64,000 bases of DNA from Limanda limanda (Eukaryota > Chordata > Actinopteri > Pleuronectiformes > Pleuronectidae): NCBI RefSeq assembly GCF_963576545.1, contig NC_083639.1:26328618-26392617 (forward strand). The letters run 5' to 3'. The position numbers and the translations under genes were made by a program. Under the pieces are notes generated by a model, which worked only from the letters and a program-made list of their open reading frames with translations, had not been told where the DNA came from and did not search any database. The first letter of the stretch is position 1. Each line of letters opens with the position of its first letter. Positions 33,961 through 64,000 of the stretch are shown one piece after another.

Positions 33961-36684
33961 TTTACTCAGTTGCTTGATTATCATCTTTTGTTCAGCGTAA
34001 GTTCAAAGGACATGACACTAAGACCAAGGCATTCCACATGATCATATCTTACAAAAGAGTAAAGAAAACGTGTGCATGTGCACCTGTCGTGCACAAACAC
34101 ACACACATACATACATACATCAATGTACAGGTATCGTGGTTCTGTTTGTAGAAAGAACTGAAAAGTAAAGACGGAGACAGAGTGAGAGTGAGAGGAAGCG
34201 AGAAAGCCGATGAACCACTGGAGCTGAACTGGAGGATTGTGTTGCATAGATCGAAGCAAACAGGAGGAAGATGATGGACAGGAACCGACGGGATGAAGAA
34301 GGTGACGCACACACTGAGGAAACACACCTACACACACACACACACACACACAGGGAAGCACAGGAAGTTTTATTCTCGCTCACACACACTAAACCCAAAG
34401 TGAGCTGAGGCTGATGGGAACGTTTTACACGTGTTTTATTATAAACCAAGATTTTGACGATCGAAGCCTCGACTGCTGATGTAATTTTTAACAAATATCT
34501 TTCTGTCTACACTTCTTTCGTTTTACAAAATATCTCCTTCCAGACGAGAAACTGAGAGATGTTAGACCAGTAGGTGGCGATAAAGCCGACATCGAACAAT
34601 CCGGCAAATACCAGAGAAGAGGTCTGTGGTCTGAGTGATGGCGGGTGAGGCTCCTCCCACAAAGTAACACTTCCGTGGGTGTTTGTATGAATCGCAGTTG
34701 GAGTGACTGAAGACGACGAGAAACTCAAAAGTTTGTTTTGCTAATTCTCCGCATCAGTGTGGACGTGAATGTGTGAATCAGATGCAAACTTACAACTTGA
34801 GAAGTTTCACCAAAACCACATGGTGCCACCAGAGGAAGATTATCTAACATTAAGATCCATCCTCTGGAAACCATGAACGCATGAGTCACATTCAGCCCCG
34901 ATCCATCAAGTACATGCTGAGATATCTCACTGGAAATGTGAAAAATCTGAAGTTCACCAAAGACACTGAGATTCATCCTCTGGGAACCAAGAATGTTTCT
35001 GACAAATGTCGATCCATCCGATGGCTGTAGAGATATGTGATAGTGGGACGAGTGGCAGCGTTTACTGGTTTGTCTGAACTGAAACGCTCATGTTAAACCA
35101 ATTAAGTTTGTTCAAATGAAAGTGAAAAAAATACACAACACAATTGTTAACTTTGACTTGAACAAACCTTATTGATTTGTATGTTAGCAAATGTTTTTAT
35201 TTTACAGATCAACATTTTAGGTGAATGTACTTAATGTAAATTTGAATTAATTGTTTTTCATTGTTTGGAAAATACGACGACAGAGTCAAACATCCACGTC
35301 CATCAGTCAGATTAATACTAAAGTTTACGCAGAAACACAATGTGAAGCGTGTGTTCAGTTGTGTAGCGATGACATTTTAAACCCTTTAATCTTTAGGGAA
35401 TCACATATTAAACCCTAGTCAGTGAGCAGTTGTGTAAATTATAAATTAGTACATTATCACAAAGACATTTTATGAAATTCTCCTGATTTTCTGGTTTGAA
35501 CTCAGATCTTATTTTAGCCTAAAAGTGTGAAACAGAGGAATAATCCACCATCAACTTTAAACCTGAATCACATCTGGTTTAACGATCGAGTGCAGATACA
35601 GATCCTCTTCAGAAAACTACAGAGGAAACACATGGAGCTGGGTTTAGTTCCTTTTGGTCTTTTGAGTCTTTTTATGGCAGCGATTTCAACCAGTTTAAAA
35701 GGTTACCAGGTAACCACAAGTCATCACCATGACAACCGGACGCCTGTCAAACATCAGGCTGACACTGAAGCGAAGTGAAGCCGACTGATACGGAAATAAA
35801 ATGTTTGTGTTTCAACATTAACACGTTCTGTCCATAAACCCACAAGTTGAGTCACAGCTTTGAGCAACAATCTGGATATTTAACTGAAGCTTAAATAACT
35901 GGTGAGAAAAGTCATTTAATTTCCTCTTGATTAATTAATCTGTGACTATTTATATAATAAATTATAAAACATCGGACAATTTCAGAATTTGGTCTTTTCT
36001 TCCTAATTTGTGAAGATTGAACGAAAATCTTTGGCTTTTTTTAAACAAACTTTTGGAGTTTCTCACTATTTTCTGATTATTTTAAGCACAAAACAATATA
36101 TTGATCAATAAAAAACATTATAACAATAAGGATTAATCAAATACAAATACTCCTTAGTTGCAGCCCTACGTTTTTATAGTATTATATGAGACAAAATAAG
36201 TTTCTTCATGATCATTTCTGTTAAATATCGACATATCAATCAGCCTCTGACATCAACACAGACGTTTCACAGGTGAGCCACATTATCCCCCACCTGGCCA
36301 CTAGGGGGCGGCAGGAGGATAATGTGTGGATGGATGTGATTGGTGACGTGATGACGACGTTACTGTGAACTGTCTCCCTCCTCCTCTCACTGCACACACG
36401 AGTAGGTGATGAGTTCAGGACAACATGTAGATCAGAGTGTTTCTGTGAGTGTGAGTGTGTGTGTGTGTGTCTGTGTGTGTGTGTGTGTGGTTGGACGGGG
36501 GGGTTGGAACAGTGGATGAGCAGACAGATCTTCTAGCTGTTCCGTTTCTGGATAAATGAGACGATGGAAACAAAAAGACGAATCTTCATCTTTCATCAAT
36601 CCATCCATCAGAAATCACAGTTTTTAATTTTCCTCAGTGTGTTTCACCTCACAGTGCAAATACATGTGTGTGAGCGTGTGTGTG

Positions 36685-36715
<31 letters not shown>

Positions 36716-39700
36716 CTGGGGCATGTGTTTGAGATTCATTCTGAAAACAAGTCAAACATTTGTGATGTTTCATTCCATACTAAAACATGCAGAACACAGA
36801 ACATTGAACACAGATACTGAACAGTTAGTTTTATCCAAATGCAGTTACTCTTTTTTTTTTATCTCTTTTCGTACAGAGTGGCTTTAGGCTACACAGAACA
36901 CGACGGAACCAATCGCACCAGGTTGGACATATTGCTTTAAACCACCAAATTTGTATATATGTCATGCATGCCACATAGATGATATTATGTTTATACAAAA
37001 ATAACACCAACGCCTATTACTGTGTATCATAGTAATTACAGAAAACAAATCATTTTCAGTCTTTTTTTGCAATAAAGTTCAACTGAGAAACCATATATAT
37101 ATGTATATATCTATTTATTTATATCTAATATATACCTACCAATGTATTCATATCTAATATATATATTAGATATAGATATATAGTTAAATCATATAAATAT
37201 ATAGATATATATGTTGGGTGGTTATGACTTTTTCCCGGTGAGATATTCCAGTTCTTTTTTTTGATTTGTGAATTCTGAAGTGGATGTGAAGGTTCTCCAG
37301 AGATTTCCTTTAGAGTCCAGCGACTGGAAGAAGAACCAAACGATGAGCGGATCAGAAGCGAGAGTTCCTTCTCCGTACAGACGTCCTAACGGCAAACTGA
37401 GCTCTGATGTCCACAAGCGAAACCTTCAGAAAACTAAAACCAGGTGAAGACCTTCAGTCTGCTGCTGAGTCTCGTCCTGCTTCGTCCTTTTGATTTGATT
37501 TGTGACGTGGCTGAAACCAGAAACACAAAGAAAGGGGGGGTCTCTGATGGGCCGGAGGGGGGGGGGGCTGCACTGTGCGCCTGGCGTGAGATGTGAGGGC
37601 GACCAGTCCAACAGACGACCACCACCGCCACACCGAGGTCATGGCAAGAGCAGAGGGACAATCTTATCCAGGCTGAGGGGCGGGGCGGGGGGGCGGGGTG
37701 GTGGGAGGGGCCAGGGGGAATCACGTGACCACAAAGCGTCCACACAGATTTGCGCAGAAGAAGGAACGCGATGAGAAAACGGCTTTGGCAGAACACTCTT
37801 AAAGCTTTGCTGGGTGATGATTGGCTGATTGCCCCCCCACTCCTTCACTTACACGACTATATTTACATTGCACTGATCGTAGTCAGATTCAGCCGAGCAA
37901 CAGAAACAAAGAGGAAACGTTCTGGAAGCTGCGTCTCGTGGACACGCCCACAGTGATGTCACAAACGCTTTTCTAACGCCGAGAGAGTCGTTTGAAACGG
38001 TGACGACGTTTACTGCTGAAGCTGTGTCCCGCCACAGGCTCCGCCCCCCTCAAGGACCAGTCAGACATAGTTGGGTCAACTTTATGAATCGAGGTCCACG
38101 TTCACTAACCTCAGCGTTAACCTTTTAGGTCAAGAGATGTTTGTAGGAATGTACCTGTTTGCTAAATCTACCTTTTAACACAACTATTTTTTTATAAGTT
38201 TAGTCTAAAAAGTTGGTTGGTGTATCTTGCATTGTGATAACATGCGTCGGGTTAAGTTCAGGCTTCATTTGTTCTCTCTGGACTTTACTATTGAGAAGCT
38301 TTCAGATGGTTTTAGAGAACAAGGCCCAGGTCTCTAAAAAAGTAATAATACAGAATCAGGGTGTTTTTATTTTCTTGGATTTATTTGAAAAACATCCCGG
38401 GATCCAAACAACAACTTTTGGCTATTTTATGATTATGTCTCACTTTTGTCGTGTCTGAGGTGCGGACAGGACTTCATGGGACTGGCCCATTAGGAGGTGG
38501 GGGCGGAGCCTGAAGTGGGACACAAGCTCCGATCGTCTCTAAAGTCGTCATCTCCGACTCCGGCAAGACGGAAAAACATCATTGATTCGAAGAAAGTTGT
38601 CGTAGCTTAAAGAAAACAAGGAAATCCATAGGTTGGATAAATAATGATACACTCCCATTTAATGGTGGATACAGTTAGCTGTATTCTTCATGTTGCATTT
38701 GCTGAAGTCTAATGGAGTCGGATAACTTTGAAATCACATCGCGTGTAGTGTGTCACAACATTTAGATCAAGTGGGAAAAGGGGGCTGATGAGAATAGATT
38801 GTAGAGATTCCAATTGAGCGGCCGACAGGAAGTAAACAAGTCACTGCAGATTTCTGAGCCCTAACATCATGTGACCAAGACGACACACGTGGCATAAATA
38901 TTTAGCGAGCTGTAAAAAGAGTCCACGGTAGATTCATCTCATTCATGTACTGTACTGTCACCAAACTCGTCAGCCTATACATATATATTCATATATCTCC
39001 AAAATATTAAAAAGTACTTAATATAAAAATACAGAAGAATTGTAAAAAATGAGCAAAACATTGAATTTTTATATGAAAACCATGCAAGAAAGATTCCCCA
39101 TTTAGTTAAATAGTAACTTTAAGATTCTGGAAAGCAAGGGAATGAAAGGGAAGTGGTCGGATGAGAGAAGCGCAGGCGAACTGCCGCCCACTCGCTTTTC
39201 ATGTAAACATTGTAGAGGTCCTTTAATCTTGGATTCGGCAGTGACGACTGAAGATTTGCTCCTTGCTTTTTGGTCATGTTTGGAGTAAAGGGCCGGGAGG
39301 GGGGAAGAGGGGGGGGGGGAGTCGTGGGTGAGAAAGTCCAAAGGAAACCTCGAGAACAATGGAGATAAAAAACAATACAGACAACCTATAAAATATGGCT
39401 CTGAGTTACATAGAAAAAGCTCGTCAGCGGGGGGGGGAAGAACCTAGTCGTGACAAAAAGTGGGAATATGGCAGTAGTAGCTCGTCACCACGGTAACGGG
39501 TCGCACACCGGCTGATGGCCGCTGGTCGGACTAAGAGGGGGGTTAGACGCTTGGCTGCTTCTGATTGGAGGATGATTCCTTCTTCTTTTAATCTGCGGAC
39601 AACGGGCAGGAAGTACAGAGCGGCAGCCAGGTCACACAGTGGATTTAACTCTACAGGCTGAAATCATCACGACTTCCATTAACCTCATCGGGCCGCCACA

Positions 39701-41545
39701 CTGACGTCTGTCACTCCGACCCAGCGGCAGCAGGGAGGGATGAAGATGATGATGAGGATCAGACTCCTCCTCCTCTGCTGCGGCTGTGGGAGGTCACTGA
39801 CAGCCAATTTAGTTTCTGTTAGTAAAATCGGACAAACGAGGGAAACATGGGATGCCGTACTAGGATTGGTCTTAGACACAGACACACAGTCCAGAACCTG
39901 TTCGGAGATATGAGAATATATTGTGTCTGTCGAACAGGACGACCTGCAGCGCCGAGCCAATCAGACTCATCGATACTTTCAACGGAAATGTTCTCGTTTG
40001 ACACCAAATTTAAATCTCTGCGTTTTTGTGATCTGAAGAAATCTAAAGAGGACGAAACAGTGGGTCATCGGGCCTCTCACCAACGACTTAATGTACGAAA
40101 TTTAACAGACCGAGATGGAGAAAAGATGATAAATCAGATTTCAGACACGTTTCTGTCGCTGTATTTGTAATTCTCACATTTCTCACACAGCAGCCAGACG
40201 TTGGTGGGTTTTCTGTGACCGGTGTGAAAACGGGTTGAGAGGAGCAGCAGAGCAGACTGGGGCGAACCCAGCTTTCGCCCAATGTGGGCTGTGATGTGTT
40301 CTGGCAGCTTCCAACCCGGCACTGGTGAATCACTTTCCTCTGGACCACGTGGACTCTACACAGATTGCACTTCGCCTACAAGTGAGCGGGCGTGTGGAGA
40401 AGGTCCGGAGACACCCACCGTCCTGCTGTCGGGCGTGAGGAGGCTGTAGCTGAGTATCGATGAGTCTGTTCTTGAGCTGTGGTGGAAACAGGAAGTTCGG
40501 TCCGACAGAAGTTCTCCGAACAGATGCTGCTGCAGACTAACACACAGATGGTCGACTAAACAGAATCCCAACTATTCATTCCAAGTTATCATGCGACTCA
40601 ACACGAATGAAGCAGAACATGCATCGTACTAGAAGGGGGGGGGTGATCCACGCGGCTGTGTCCTATCAGCGCTGTGGATCTACTAAGGGCGGGAAAGGGA
40701 GGGGCAGAGAGAACCAGGACCCTGACTGGATGAGATGAGGTCAGACGCCGTGGTTTTTCGATATTTTTGGGTAATAAAACATTCGGTTTCTCCACATGCA
40801 ACAGCAGCGAAAAAAAGAAAAAGAACCAAACACGTACAGACACGATAAAGGGAGGAACATCTTTTAAACAGCTGAACCTTGACGACTGTAGTGTCACACT
40901 CACAAGACATTCTCAGGAGTTGGAATCAACCATCGATCAACATTCGTTTAGAGGTTTTCAAAGAACAAACAAAATGCTCACGTTCTAAAAAATAAAAAAA
41001 CGTTTAAATCAAAAATAAAATTAAAAAGGTTACATTTTTTTTGCACATTTTCTGCCTAAAAATCTTCTGATCACCAAACACCGGCTGTTAGCTGTGTGGA
41101 AGAGCGGAAGCGTATGTACATGAGAACCACTGCACGCGTTGAAAAGTTCGGTGCCGTTTGTCGCGAGAAAGCGTAAAAAGCGGGAAAATGAAGCGAGAGC
41201 AGAAACACGAGAAGCTGCTGCGAGTCCCGATCGAAACCAACGTGTTTAAAAGCTTTTTCCAAAAGGATCATCAGGTAAAAAAAAATACATGAATGGACGA
41301 CAGGACGACAAGCCTTCCGCTGCGGAGGAGACTCCACCCTCCACTGATTGGCGTGTGTGGTGGGTGGGAGGGGGCGGGGGGGGGGGTGGGGGTGGGGGTG
41401 AAGACGACGTGAAGCGTGTGCGCGTGCAGAATGACGGAATGAGCGGAGCGATGACTTCCCTCCTCAGAGCGACAGTTCAGTTGGTGGGATGACACGTGAT
41501 GCTGATGAAGAGGAGGGAGGAGGTGGGAGGAGGAGGAGGAGGAGC
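33961..41545 (-). other. Non-coding region 3' of atp2b4 (possible long 3' UTR and flank)
   Basis: No coding exon found on either strand. Holds CA/GT microsatellites (34330-34352, 36450-36490, 36666-36715), AT-rich tata runs (37100-37215), and G-rich runs (37540-37570, 37675-37720, 39296-39322, 41360-41400). Where the atp2b4 transcript ends is unknown. Confidence 0.4.
41360..41400 (+). repeat. G-rich tract with quadruplex potential
   Basis: Several runs of three or more G separated by one or two bases (gggagggggcgggg ... gtgggggtgggggtg). On the minus (atp2b4 transcript) strand it is C-rich, about 150 bases past the stop codon. Confidence 0.6.
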
Positions 41546-62988
<21,443 letters not shown>

Positions 62989-64000
62989 CTGGGAGGAATA
63001 AGCAGAGATGAGTTATGTTTAAATCCACTCACAGTTTATACGTTTAAGATTCTTTATCCTTTATCCTTATACAAATAACATAATGTTGTTATTCCTTTCC
63101 AGTGATAAGATTATTGTATTTATTTGCCAGAGAGACTGAGGGAAGACTTTCTTTCTTATCCTGATTATTATTCCGATTTGCACCAAATTGAATACACTCA
63201 TAGATACCCATCTGCTAAATATGAGAGATTCTGTTCATCAAAATCCATTAATAATAAAATTTCCAAAATGCTGCAAAAGACTATGTTCTCGCAATGTTAA
63301 CACAAAGCTCCAGGATATCCAGTGAACAGTAGTTTGCTTAAACAAAATGTGAACTTGTGATGGAAACCTGAATTCAGAAATCACAACGCAAACAGCTAAA
63401 ATCCTCCCACTCTGATTTCTGTCCGTCTCTAATAGAAGTTTTTAAATTGTTGAAAAGGTTAAAGTTTTATGCTCTTGGCAGAATTTATCCTGCAATATTT
63501 TACTTGATTGATTTGTGAATTCAGTTTAGAATATATCAGTCTAATGAAACTTACAGCTAATTAAGCGTTATTTTATATTTCAGCAAATTGACGACGACCT
63601 GCGACATCAACTCACACTGAAAATAAATGTTTCCTGTCACTCACACTCAACCCCTAAAAGTGTTTTAGCCCAAATTCTAATTCTGTCCCGTAATGAGGGG
63701 CAGTTTATTACTGAAGCTGGTCCCCCCCCACCCACAGCGTCCTGAAAGCCCCTCAGTGTATTAAGGTCAATTGAAACGACACAGAAAATACCTTCAATTC
63801 CGGGATGAACTAATAAAACATCCATCCAATAAAAGTGAGTGCGTTCCGAGCCCCCCCCCCTGAGCACTCTGGGTGCTTTTAAAGGAGCAGGCCCACATTT
63901 ATGGAAATGGAACTGTCTCAACAAGCCACGAAAAAGATGAAGACATCAGAGACTGTTGTGAGTTTGATTCTATAATAGTTTATTATCTCAGTATAGAGCA
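62989..64000. other. atp2b4 intron, continuing past the window
   Basis: No exon recognised. Short C-rich runs at 63723-63732 and 63850-63860. The next upstream atp2b4 exon must lie outside. Confidence 0.6.

Noticed and set aside
33981..34494. Minus-strand Ser/Cys/Val-rich ORFs
   Set aside because: Driven by a CA microsatellite and CT-rich sequence; no domain or splice evidence.
37434..37848. Overlapping Pro/Arg-rich ORFs
   Set aside because: Arise from G-rich low-complexity sequence; no splice or domain support.

Overview
The window looks like a piece of a teleost (probably percomorph) nuclear genome. Small exons have GT/AG borders, introns are long, microsatellites and many DNA transposons (hAT, Tc1) are present, and the protein families are fish-type (a RING-FISNA-NACHT-LRR receptor and a Pth4-like hormone). 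No operons, RNA genes or CRISPR arrays were seen. All four host genes lie on the minus strand, so transcription runs right to left: atp2b4 -> pth4-like -> cept1 -> NLR.

Layout. (1) 0.8-11.2 kb: a fish-specific NLR (NLR-C / NLRC3-like) gene. I can assemble it from ten exons with matching splice phases: a start exon, three tandem 120-bp peptide-repeat exons, a RING-finger exon, a FISNA-NACHT exon and four LRR exons of exactly 174 bp. A 2.6-kb repeat element sits in its largest intron. (2) 11.2-14 kb: a (CA)n tract, then a hAT-type element with an 8-bp target duplication that contains a nearly complete Tc1/mariner element, whose transposase is frameshifted near the C-terminus. (3) 14.8-24.7 kb: cept1 (choline/ethanolamine phosphotransferase 1), with nine coding exons giving a 426-aa protein, a GC-rich promoter region, and introns carrying three or more hAT-type insertions with clear 8-bp duplications. 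(4) 24.7-27.6 kb: an intergenic block with another hAT copy, a LINE-like tail ending in a tetranucleotide array, and an inverted relative of the 7.6-10.2 kb repeat. (5) 27.9-30.5 kb: a two-coding-exon parathyroid-hormone-family gene (119-aa prepropeptide, best match by eye Pth4/PTH-L) with an upstream TATA box. (6) 30.6-41.5 kb: no coding exon recognised; its right part may be atp2b4 3' UTR and flank. (7) 41.5-63.0 kb: the 3' two thirds of a plasma-membrane calcium ATPase gene (best match atp2b4), with thirteen constitutive exons plus the alternative site-C exon. The 5' exons lie beyond the right edge. Its introns hold a MITE, a solo LTR and an L1 fragment split by a hAT insertion.

The genes do not form one pathway. 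cept1 makes phosphatidylcholine and phosphatidylethanolamine in ER/Golgi membranes, atp2b4 exports calcium, the PTH-family peptide is a secreted hormone (calcium/phosphate/bone axis by family), and the NLR is a cytosolic innate-immunity candidate. The most unusual content is the modular, frame-neutral exon architecture of the NLR, the nested transposon history (several insertions datable relative to each other), and an atp2b4 site-C exon whose inclusion causes almost immediate termination. Exon borders were deduced by eye from reading frame, splice consensus and phase. Orthology calls rest on remembered family sequences, not on a search.
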